Origin: Gottfriedia endophytica
GTDB lineage: Bacteria; Bacillota; Bacilli; Bacillales; Bacillaceae_G
Reading direction: 5' to 3'
Assembly (NCBI RefSeq): GCF_017814275.1
Contig: NZ_JAGIYQ010000012.1
Location: 1-64,000, forward strand
DNA length: 64,000 nt
Both the position numbers and the translations under genes were made by a program. Below the pieces are notes generated by a model. It worked only from the letters and a program-made list of their open reading frames with translations, was not told the DNA's origin and did no database searches. Position 1 is the first letter of the stretch. The number at the start of each line of letters is the position of its first letter. Of this stretch, positions 1 to 10,625 are shown piece after piece.

Positions 1-115
1 CCGACTTCCTTCAGATTCTGCGTCACCACAGACACCCTTGTCTTAAGCTAACCACTACTACTGCCTTCATGGCTCGGGACTTGCACCCTATAGATTATGC
101 ACATGCTGGGCGCAC
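1..115 (-). mobile_element. Group II intron, 5' end (class IIC-like), partial
   Basis: Read on the minus strand, the element begins at 115 with GTGCGCCCAGCATG and continues through CTATAGGGTGCAAGTCCC, CAAGGGTGTC and GAATCTGAAGGAAG. This is the domain I layout I recall for bacterial group IIC introns such as that of Oceanobacillus iheyensis. The rest of the ribozyme and any reverse transcriptase lie beyond the left edge. The boundary falls directly after an intrinsic terminator (116-143), the usual insertion site of class C introns. Class assignment rests on recalled sequence similarity and on this insertion context; it was not computed. Confidence 0.8.
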
Positions 116-143
116 ATAAAAAATAGCCGAGAACTTCTCGGCC
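116..143 (-). terminator. Intrinsic terminator abutting the intron
   Basis: On the minus strand GGCCGAGAA pairs with TTCTCGGC and is followed by ATTTTTTAT, after which the intron begins. It is the first good terminator downstream of lacZ, with repeat A1 in between, so it probably ends the lac/gal transcript. Confidence 0.8.
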
Positions 144-168
144 ATTCTGTAGGATTCTATTTAGTTTT

Positions 169-387
169 TGACTGTTTTTGTATAAATTGTTGCTATTTTA
201 GAATGCGTTAGTTGATACAACTCCAGGATGCTCCCTTTCCGTGGGGCGTGAGCTGAGCCTCCTCGGCAAGCCTGCGGGGTCTCAGCCTTCCCGCTATTCC
301 CACAGGAGTCTCGCACCTTCCGTCCGTATCAACTTCTGTCTTTAAAGTTACAACTCTCAAAAACAACAATCTATTAAAAAAGATCCT
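169..387 (+). repeat. Interspersed repeat family A, copy A1
   Basis: About 220 bp with imperfect terminal inverted repeats (left arm containing TTGTTGCTATTTT, right arm AAACAACAATC). The GC-richer centre carries GGGGCGTGAGCTGAGCCTCC and CCCACAGGAGTC. It fills the gap between lacZ and the terminator. The same core recurs at 13667, 26964, 30327, 33866, 43171 and 52086, always in this orientation. No protein is expected from it. Similar elements are common in Bacillaceae genomes, as far as I recall. Confidence 0.85.
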
Positions 388-426
388 AGTTTTTTAACTG
401 TCTTTGTTCGCTTCTGATATTCCTAA

Positions 427-3519
<3,093 letters not shown>

Positions 3520-3537
3520 TCACCCCAACAATCTTTT

Positions 3538-4368
3538 TTATTCCTTTACAGAACCGCCTAAAATACCTGAAATAAAATGTTTTTGAAGAATCAGGAAAAA
3601 AATCATAATCGGAATAGTTGATAAAGTTGTTCCAAGCATGAGCTGTCCATAATCTATCCGAGCTAACCCTATTAAACTAGATAATGCGACTGGTAATGTA
3701 TACATTTCTTTAGAATTCAATGTAATTAATGGCCATAATAAACTGTTCCATTGTGACATAAATAAAAATATTGATACTGCAGCAAGTGCCGGTCGAACGA
3801 CTGGAAGAACTACCAAGAAGAAAATTCTTAACTCCCCTGCCCCATCTACACGAGAAGCTTCAATAATTGAATCTGGTACTGCTTTCATATTTTGTCTCAT
3901 TAAATAGATAGCAAATGGAGAAGCAAGACTTGGTAGAATAATTGCTTTATATGTATTTAGCCAATCAAATGACACCATCATTTCAAATAATGGAATCAAT
4001 GTCACCTGGGAAGGAATCATTAACGAGCACAAAATAATAAAAAAGATTCCATTTTTACCTTTAAATTTAAATTTCGCAAAAGCATATCCTGCCATAGCAC
4101 TCATAAATGTACATAAAAAAGTATAAACAATCGCAATAAATAAGGAATTCCAAAATATTTTTAAAATACCTAAAGATTCATTAAGTGATTTAAAATTTTT
4201 AGCTAAATAATCACCTGGAAATAGCTTCGGCGGAACACGGAAAATCTCACCAGTTGGTAGAGTTGAACTGATGACCATCCAATAAAATGGTGCAATTGAT
4301 AGGATTACCCCAAGCATTAGTAAGATGTAAATCCACCACTTTGAAGATATGTTTTGGAAAGTTCTCAT
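3538..4368 (-). CDS. Sugar ABC transporter permease, MalG/LacG type
   Basis: Inner-membrane permease of the CUT1 carbohydrate ABC family, 276 aa, with about six membrane helices starting at residue 12. The cytoplasmic EAA loop is visible near residue 170 as EASRVDGAGELRIFFLVVLP, the docking site for the ATPase. It overlaps the upstream permease by 4 bp (ATGA), so the two are translationally coupled. No ATPase gene lies nearby; CUT1 systems in Bacillus commonly share an MsmX/MsiK-type ATPase encoded elsewhere, which is inferred here. Context next to lacZ points to galactoside uptake. Confidence 0.9.
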   Translation of the reverse strand: MRTFQNISSKWWIYILLMLGVILSIAPFYWMVISSTLPTGEIFRVPPKLFPGDYLAKNFKSLNESLGILKIFWNSLFIAIVYTFLCTFMSAMAGYAFAKFKFKGKNGIFFIILCSLMIPSQVTLIPLFEMMVSFDWLNTYKAIILPSLASPFAIYLMRQNMKAVPDSIIEASRVDGAGELRIFFLVVLPVVRPALAAVSIFLFMSQWNSLLWPLITLNSKEMYTLPVALSSLIGLARIDYGQLMLGTTLSTIPIMIFFLILQKHFISGILGGSVKE

Positions 4369-5300
4369 TCTTCAAGATCACCTACCCATTTCATCTGAAT
4401 CCAGGAAACAATCCCAATAATAAATACAAGAACATAGGCAATAGCTGAAGCGTAACCAAACTCAAAATACTTAAAACCCGTTTGGAATAAATACAGAGTG
4501 ATCGTCATCGTTGCACTATTCGGTCCGCCTTTCGTTAAGATGTATGGCTCATCAAATAACTGAAGTGTACCGATTGTAGACATGACCACAGTAAATATAA
4601 ATACAGGCTTTAATTGTGGAATTGTGATCATAAAAAATTGTTTTACCTTCCCTGCTCCATCAATACTTGCTGCTTCATATAATTCATTAGGGATATTCTG
4701 TAATCCTGCTAAAAAAATGACCATATTATAACCTGTCCATCGCCATGTCATTACCAATATTATCGAGACTTTTGCCCAAAATGGTGATGTAAACCAATGA
4801 ATAGGATTCATTCCAATTGAAGATAAGAAATAGTTTACTAATCCGAAATGCTCGTCAAGCAAAATCATAAAAACAATTGAAGCCGCAACGAGAGCCGTAA
4901 TAGCCGGCATAAAATAAGCAATTCTAAAAAATGATTTGAACTTCACTAAGGACGAGTTGAGTCCTACGGCTATAAGTAATGAAAAAGCAATCATTATAGG
5001 AACTTGAAAAATCAAAATTTCAAAGGTATTTAAAAGAGCTTTATAGAAAATTGGATCATGAAATAATCTAGTATAATTTGATAATCCTACAAAGGTTTTC
5101 TCGACCCCTCTGACTTCTTGAAAGCTTAATATAAATGAAGAAATAACAGGATAAATTGTAAATACAAGAATAAATATTAATGCTGGGCCAATAAAAAAAT
5201 AAGGTGCATTTTTAGATGTTAAAAATCCTTTAGATATCCGTTTTCTAGTTTTCATTTGATAACTTGGAGCTGTTTTTATTATCTTTTCCGATTGATCCAT
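4365..5300 (-). CDS. Sugar ABC transporter permease, MalF/LacF type
   Basis: Membrane permease of 311 aa, partner of the MalG-type protein that follows. A charged cytoplasmic N-terminus of about 30 residues precedes the first helix (NAPYFFIGPALIFILVF). The EAA loop reads EAASIDGAGKVKQFFMITIP. It is separated from the binding-protein gene by 96 bp containing two hairpins, a layout that usually lets the binding protein be made in excess over the permeases. It probably imports a galactoside for LacZ. Confidence 0.9.
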   Translation of the reverse strand: MDQSEKIIKTAPSYQMKTRKRISKGFLTSKNAPYFFIGPALIFILVFTIYPVISSFILSFQEVRGVEKTFVGLSNYTRLFHDPIFYKALLNTFEILIFQVPIMIAFSLLIAVGLNSSLVKFKSFFRIAYFMPAITALVAASIVFMILLDEHFGLVNYFLSSIGMNPIHWFTSPFWAKVSIILVMTWRWTGYNMVIFLAGLQNIPNELYEAASIDGAGKVKQFFMITIPQLKPVFIFTVVMSTIGTLQLFDEPYILTKGGPNSATMTITLYLFQTGFKYFEFGYASAIAYVLVFIIGIVSWIQMKWVGDLEE

Positions 5301-5341
5301 TTTGACACTCCCTAACGAAATAGAATAGTAGTGATTCTATT

Positions 5342-5384
5342 CGAGATGAGGAGTGAAGTCTTAATCTAGTTCACTCTCATCTCG
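5342..5384 (-). promoter_or_regulatory. Long stem-loop between binding-protein and permease genes
   Basis: CGAGATGAG and AGTGAA pair with TTCACT and CTCATCTCG around a loop of about 12 nt. A second smaller hairpin, AATAGAAT against ATTCTATT, follows towards the permease gene. No U-tract directly follows the large stem. It looks like an mRNA stabiliser or partial attenuator that uncouples binding-protein and permease levels. Confidence 0.65.
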
Positions 5385-5396
5385 CAACATTTTTCA

Positions 5397-6689
5397 TTAC
5401 TTTATCTCATTTTGTAATTGTTTAGAGGCGTCTTTCAATGCTGATTCAATGTCTTTGTTTTCTAGTAAAATAGCTGCTTGGGCACTGGTTGAATGTTGAC
5501 TTGCACGTGCATAGTTTTCGTTTATATTGATTTCAGGAACTTGATCAACAATATCGGCAAACTTTTTAAAGACTGGATTGTTGTTGAAATATTCGCTTTT
5601 TTCGCTAAACAAAGGATCACTATACGTTTCTTTTAAAGAAGGGAAAAGGCCAAACTTTTTAAAGCCTAAAAGTTGAGTATCTTTATCAGTTGTAAAAAAT
5701 TGGACAAAATCATAAGCGGCGCTTTGGTTTTTGCTAGTTGAAGGAATTAGTAGAGAAGATCCTCCTACGTTAGCAAATCTTGTGCCCCCCTCTTTAAAGC
5801 TTGGTAAATAAAACATATCCCATTTACCTTTTAACTTGGGTGCTTGATCCATAATAGTTCCAGCATACCAAACTCCATAAGGAACTGTGGCAACGCTTCC
5901 ATTCACCGTAGCAGTTACAATACCATCCCAACCATTATTGATTAAAATTAAATCATTTTTATAAAGGCTTTTAATGATCTTCATCGAACGAATTGCTTCG
6001 TCGGAATTAATATTAATTTTACCATTTTTATCAAAATATGAGAGTCCTTGCTGTTGAAGCATCATTTGGAACAAGCCATCATAGTTTGGAATATCAATTG
6101 GAAGTAGTTTCGCACCAGTAGCTTGCTTTATTTTCTTTCCTGCCTCAATATAATCATCCCAAGTCTTGATTGATTCAGGATCAACGTTTGCTTTTTTAAA
6201 TAGATCAACGCGGTAGAACACACCTGCCGGTCCAATATCCCATGGAGCAGCCACAAAGTCACCGTTAGAATTTTGAACGGATGCAAGTTTTGCAGGGTTA
6301 AAGGAGTCTTTGTATTGATCGTAACCAAGCTTGTTTAATTTTAAAAATCCATCTGGGAACTGATGAATATATCCTGGAATCCGTTCATCTTCCATTAAAA
6401 CAACATCAGGTAATCCAGAACCTCTTGCAGCAAGACCAACAGTTACCTTGTCATATAAATCTGAACTATTAAAATCCTCTACCTTAACGTTTACGTCAGG
6501 GTATTTTTCATGAAATTTTTTTACAGCCAAACTCATTGTTTCTGCTGCAACATCCCATCCCCACACTGTAATGGTACCTTTAGGATGTTTGCTGTTATTC
6601 AAAGAGGTTTCATTTCCACCAGTTTTATTTGAGCATGCTGAAGTTAGTAAAAAGAGTAGAACTATGATGAAAGCCATGTATTTTTTCAC
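5397..6689 (-). CDS. Sugar-binding lipoprotein of ABC transporter (SBP family 1)
   Basis: Extracellular solute-binding lipoprotein of 430 aa. The signal peptide is short and hydrophobic (residues 4-18) with the lipobox LTSAC, so the mature protein starts at Cys19. The rest has the family 1 fold (GTITVWGWDVAAETM near 38; aromatic-rich ligand cleft). It feeds the two permeases downstream. It starts 68 bp after gcvPB-like with a clear GGAGG site. The neighbourhood (lacZ, galK, galT) implies a galactose-containing oligosaccharide, but the specificity cannot be read from sequence alone. Confidence 0.9.
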   Translation of the reverse strand: MKKYMAFIIVLLFLLTSACSNKTGGNETSLNNSKHPKGTITVWGWDVAAETMSLAVKKFHEKYPDVNVKVEDFNSSDLYDKVTVGLAARGSGLPDVVLMEDERIPGYIHQFPDGFLKLNKLGYDQYKDSFNPAKLASVQNSNGDFVAAPWDIGPAGVFYRVDLFKKANVDPESIKTWDDYIEAGKKIKQATGAKLLPIDIPNYDGLFQMMLQQQGLSYFDKNGKININSDEAIRSMKIIKSLYKNDLILINNGWDGIVTATVNGSVATVPYGVWYAGTIMDQAPKLKGKWDMFYLPSFKEGGTRFANVGGSSLLIPSTSKNQSAAYDFVQFFTTDKDTQLLGFKKFGLFPSLKETYSDPLFSEKSEYFNNNPVFKKFADIVDQVPEININENYARASQHSTSAQAAILLENKDIESALKDASKQLQNEIK

Positions 6690-6757
6690 AAGAATACCTC
6701 CATTTTTCTATTTTTAATAGTTTTTAGAAATTTAATAGATAAAATGATTTTGTAAAA

Positions 6758-8329
6758 TTATACATGATTTTTAACTTTTGACTTTTTCAAATATGAACGC
6801 CAAGAAATACACCACTTTTCAGGATTATCTAAATAATCTTCCTCAACCAACTTGTGGATTGTACTATTTTGTGGAGCATTCAAAATTTCACTTTGATTCT
6901 CATAGGCTTCCTGAGATATTTGTTCGAGTGCTGAAATATATTCATCTAAATCTTGCTTTGAATAAGACTCAGTTGGTTCAAGTGTAAATGGCTGCTTAAC
7001 GATATAAGGATGGTGACTCGTCCAGTAGTGAAGACCAAAATCAGTCATTCTTCTTTGGATATCCTCTGTTGTAATTCCCGTTTCACTCGTTAATTGTTCA
7101 AAGCTATATCGTACTTGCTCCAATCGATGTCCTTTTACATATGGAGCACTTGCACCTTGGATATTGATCACTTTATGGTACATATAATTATTATTTAATA
7201 CGGCAATTTTTGCTACTTCTTTTAATCCATCTGGACCAAGTGAACGAATCCAAGCGTAAGAACGTAATACAGTTTGTGCAACTCCATGGAATGCACGTAC
7301 CTTTCCAATCGAGTTTTTCAAATCATATTGAAGTGAGTATTTTCCATCTTTATATTCAACAATTGGTACTGGTAAGAATTCTTTTAATTCTTCGGTTACT
7401 CCAAGCGCACCAGTAGCTGGACCACCACACATATGAGGTGCTGCAAACGTTTTATGTAAATTAAAGAAGCACATATCAAAGCCTGCTTCTTTTGCTCTCG
7501 TAATACCTAAAAGTCCATTTGCATTTGCTTGGTCGTAGTAGCAAATTCCTCCTGCATCATGCACAATTTGTGTAAACTCTTTAATTTTCGGATTAAATAT
7601 ACCCGTATCTTCTGGATTTGCTACAACAAATCCAGCCGTTCTTACTGAAACAACTTCTTTTAATTTTTCAATATCAGGAAAACCATTTTCATCTGGGTGC
7701 AATGTGATAATTTTATAACCCTTTACTGCCGCAGTTGCTGCTTGGGAAGGATGTGAAAAGATTGTGGTAATGATTTCATTACGTTTTTCTCCTTCTCCTC
7801 TTTGTTCATGATATTTTCTAACAATGGATGCCATCGTAAAAAGAGCTTGAGTACCACTACTTGGCTGAAATGAAAAATAGTCCATTCCTGAAATCTCTCT
7901 CATACATAAATCCAAATTGTAGAATACTTCAAGCATTCCTTGAACGGTTTCTTCTGGCTGTAAAGGGTGAAGTTCCATCATTTTAGGATTTCGTGTTAAC
8001 ATTTCATTCACTTTTGGAATGTATTTCATCGTACAAGTGCCTTGACCGATTTCAACATTAAAATCTGATCCAAGCGTTTCCTGTGAAAGTCTCAAATAAT
8101 GTCTTAATACTCTTGCTTGACCGATTTCAGGAAGATTTGGTTTACTTTTTCTTTGCATGGATTTTGGAATAGCTGAGATTCCATCACCGATCGTTTCGAC
8201 AACTTTATCATGTACGGGCGGGACCTCTACACCTTTTTCACCTGACTGATGAAGTTCAAAAATAACTGGCTCATTCCATTTTGCTTGATGAAAATCACGT
8301 GTTTTGCGATTTCGCTGAATAAATTGCAT
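6758..8329 (-). CDS. GcvPB-like PLP-dependent decarboxylase subunit (divergent)
   Basis: Homologue of glycine dehydrogenase subunit 2, the PLP-binding half of split P-protein; 523 aa, longer than the roughly 490 aa typical of the family. The PLP lysine is K293 in NLHKTF, and the TCTMKYIPK (about 99-107) and LHPLQPEETVQG (about 120-131) motifs are kept. It departs from canonical GcvPB at the conserved DSAHGTNPASA stretch, which here reads IFSHPSQAATA (about 190-200), at the glycine-rich segment after the lysine (APHMCGGPATG), and in an extra C-terminal tail of about 25 residues. It lies 23 bp after its partner, inside a lactose/galactose operon with no gcvT or gcvH. The fold and PLP binding are well supported; glycine as substrate is doubtful. 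Confidence 0.8.
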   Translation of the reverse strand: MQFIQRNRKTRDFHQAKWNEPVIFELHQSGEKGVEVPPVHDKVVETIGDGISAIPKSMQRKSKPNLPEIGQARVLRHYLRLSQETLGSDFNVEIGQGTCTMKYIPKVNEMLTRNPKMMELHPLQPEETVQGMLEVFYNLDLCMREISGMDYFSFQPSSGTQALFTMASIVRKYHEQRGEGEKRNEIITTIFSHPSQAATAAVKGYKIITLHPDENGFPDIEKLKEVVSVRTAGFVVANPEDTGIFNPKIKEFTQIVHDAGGICYYDQANANGLLGITRAKEAGFDMCFFNLHKTFAAPHMCGGPATGALGVTEELKEFLPVPIVEYKDGKYSLQYDLKNSIGKVRAFHGVAQTVLRSYAWIRSLGPDGLKEVAKIAVLNNNYMYHKVINIQGASAPYVKGHRLEQVRYSFEQLTSETGITTEDIQRRMTDFGLHYWTSHHPYIVKQPFTLEPTESYSKQDLDEYISALEQISQEAYENQSEILNAPQNSTIHKLVEEDYLDNPEKWCISWRSYLKKSKVKNHV

Positions 8330-8352
8330 GCAGAAACTCCTCTCTTCTTATG

Positions 8353-9741
8353 TTATTTCGCTAAAATTCTCTTTAATGATTTAACAAGATGATCAATATC
8401 TTCTATTGAATGGACTTCTGTTACACAAAATAATCCCGACTGCCCAAACTCAGGAAATTCTTTAGAAAGGTCTTTACCACCAAAAATGTTATATTCCTGA
8501 AGCTCTTTATTTATTTGTTCAACTGTGAAACCAGTATTATTAAAATCAACAATAAATTCCTTGAAAAATGGAGAGTTGAAACGGCATCCCTTTACGCCAT
8601 CAATTTGATTTAATTGTTGCACAGCATATTGACTATTTTGCATAATTGTTTGACCTACTTCTTGCATACCATTTGGTCCTAATAATGCTAAATACACCCC
8701 AGCTGTAATTCCCCATAATGCAGTTTGTGTTCCAACAGATTCTTTCCCTTTCTCCCTATGAGCAAATGATGTTCTTTCATATGCCACATCACCAAAGCCA
8801 TATTCTCCTTCTTTTACGGTTGGAATGATTCCAAATAATCTTGAAGGATACTCATTAACGAATGTTGGTTCATCATGAGTTGCGATGAATCCTGATTGTC
8901 CTCCACTAAAATTCATGTGCATCCCTAATGGCTGTAAATCTCCACATACGATATCAGCGCCATAATGACTCGGAGGTGCTAACACTCCAAGAGAAATAGG
9001 ATCTACTCCTACAACCATTAAAACCCCTTTTTCTTTAAGAAGATTAGAGATTTCTCCGCCTTGTGATTCGATAAAACCTAAATAAGATGGATTTTCAAAA
9101 TAAAGTGCTGCTACGTCTTCAGTTAATTTAGCTTTCAAATCATCTAAATTTATTTCACCTGATTGAATATCAAATTTGACAAACTCAAAATGTAAGTCTG
9201 GTGTCCCGTAATTAACTATAATCTTACTTCGTTCTGGTGCAACTGTTTCAGCAAGTAATATCTTCTTCCTGCCAGTTATGCGAGAAGCCATTCTTATAGA
9301 TGTAGCAGCAGCTTGACCCCAATCAAATGTTGGAACATTCACAACATCCATATCCACTAGTTCAGCTACTAAGCTCTGATACTCAAAAAGTGCCTGAAAG
9401 CGACCATGATCTTCATAAGGTTCACCAGCGTAAGCAGTGACAAATTCAGAGCGTTGATTAATTTCATCACAAACTGCTGGGATAAAATGTTGCCAACAAC
9501 CTGCACCTAAAAAGTTAACATATTCATTCGTACTAATATTTTTATTTAAAGTAGTTTCAATATGACGGCGAAGTTCGTATTCTGTAAGTGCTCTTGGAAT
9601 CTTTAAATCTTTTTTTAGCCTTAATTCATCTGGAATACACGAATATAATTCCATAATCGATTTTGCTCCGATAACCTTCAGCATTTCCTCTTGGACTTCC
9701 GGAACCATATTAGGAATATAAGGATGAACTTTTTGCGACAT
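8353..9741 (-). CDS. GcvPA-like subunit (divergent glycine dehydrogenase subunit 1 homologue)
   Basis: Homologue of the non-PLP half of split glycine decarboxylase, 462 aa. Family landmarks include NFLGAGCWQHFIPAV (usual form FLGAG.YDHY.P), RSEFVTAYAGEPYE (usual TAYTPYQPE) and MDVVNVPTFDWGQA (usual MDVANSSMYDGGTA). The usual YGGP.CGF motif is FSGGQSGF, and the RRDKATSNICSNQAL region is HREKGKESVGTQTAL. These are consistent changes at otherwise invariant sites, so this is a paralogue rather than ordinary GcvPA. It sits between an SDR gene (45 bp) and the gcvPB-like gene (23 bp), which suggests that the three make one enzyme system. Confidence 0.8.
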   Translation of the reverse strand: MSQKVHPYIPNMVPEVQEEMLKVIGAKSIMELYSCIPDELRLKKDLKIPRALTEYELRRHIETTLNKNISTNEYVNFLGAGCWQHFIPAVCDEINQRSEFVTAYAGEPYEDHGRFQALFEYQSLVAELVDMDVVNVPTFDWGQAAATSIRMASRITGRKKILLAETVAPERSKIIVNYGTPDLHFEFVKFDIQSGEINLDDLKAKLTEDVAALYFENPSYLGFIESQGGEISNLLKEKGVLMVVGVDPISLGVLAPPSHYGADIVCGDLQPLGMHMNFSGGQSGFIATHDEPTFVNEYPSRLFGIIPTVKEGEYGFGDVAYERTSFAHREKGKESVGTQTALWGITAGVYLALLGPNGMQEVGQTIMQNSQYAVQQLNQIDGVKGCRFNSPFFKEFIVDFNNTGFTVEQINKELQEYNIFGGKDLSKEFPEFGQSGLFCVTEVHSIEDIDHLVKSLKRILAK

Positions 9742-9786
9742 AAAATTTAACCTCCTTGTATTAGCTTAACTAATCTTTTGAAAGAA

Positions 9787-10542
9787 CTATGCTAACCCTC
9801 CACCATCAACAATGAGTTCAGTACCTGTAATCCACGAAGACAAATCACTTGCTAGAAATAAAACACCTTTTGCAATATCTCTTGGTGTCCCGATTCTGGA
9901 TAAAGGTCTACCAACTGCCGAAGAAGCTAGAAAAGCATCTTCTTTAAGGTTTAACTGCTTTGCTTCATCTCTTAGTAGAGGAGTATCTGTATCGCCAGGA
10001 CATATACAGTTAACACGGATATTTTGGTGTCCATGATCGATGGCCATTGCTTTTGTTAAATTTACTACCCCTGCTTTAGCAGCGCAGTATGCTGCTGCTT
10101 TGTCCCCACCTTTAATCCCCCATCCAGACCCAGTATTGATAATACTTCCACCACCGCTACTTGCCATAAGGGGAATTAAATATTTTGAAAGTAAATAGAC
10201 ACCTTTTAATGAAACATCAATAACCAAATTCCAATCTGTTTCTTCTAAATCCACAACCGTTTTTCTTTTTATAACCCCTGCATTATTAAAAAGAACGTCT
10301 ATTGTCCCGTATTTTGCTTCAATCATTTGTTTAACAGCAATACAGTCTCCCGAGTTCGTAACATCACAACGAAAGAACTCGGCCATAATTCCTTTCTTGT
10401 TCAACTCAGTTGCAGCATTATGACCATTTTCTTCATTAATGTCTAACAGGATAACCTTTGCTCCAACTTCTCCAAATAGTGCAGCAGTTGCAAAGCCAAT
10501 ACCTGATGCACCACCGGTAACTACACATACCTTATTTTGCAA
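9787..10542 (-). CDS. Short-chain dehydrogenase/reductase (SDR)
   Basis: Classical NAD(P)-dependent SDR of 251 aa from this start. The Rossmann motif TGGASGIG is at 9-16, NNAG at 86-89, and the catalytic residues are S139, Y152 and K156 (YCAAK). D35 at the end of strand 2 (LLDI) favours NAD. The TTG start at 10542 has no ribosome site. A good AGGGGG lies 7 nt before an in-frame ATA at 10564-10566, which would add eight residues and give a more usual SDR N-terminus (see findings). It lies between galT and the gcvPA/gcvPB-like genes and probably acts on the same substrate or on a sugar. Specificity unknown. Confidence 0.85.
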   Translation of the reverse strand: MQNKVCVVTGGASGIGFATAALFGEVGAKVILLDINEENGHNAATELNKKGIMAEFFRCDVTNSGDCIAVKQMIEAKYGTIDVLFNNAGVIKRKTVVDLEETDWNLVIDVSLKGVYLLSKYLIPLMASSGGGSIINTGSGWGIKGGDKAAAYCAAKAGVVNLTKAMAIDHGHQNIRVNCICPGDTDTPLLRDEAKQLNLKEDAFLASSAVGRPLSRIGTPRDIAKGVLFLASDLSSWITGTELIVDGGGLA

Positions 10543-10625
10543 TTGAAAATAATCTTGAGTGACTATAGTAATACCCCCTAAACATCCTAATTTATTTTAA
10601 TAAAGAAAGTTGTTTCAGTTATTTC

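Noticed and set aside
6758-9741. Ordinary glycine cleavage genes gcvPA/gcvPB
   Set aside because: Key motifs are altered, gcvT and gcvH are absent, there is no glycine riboswitch, and the genes sit within a galactoside operon; a paralogue with another role fits better.
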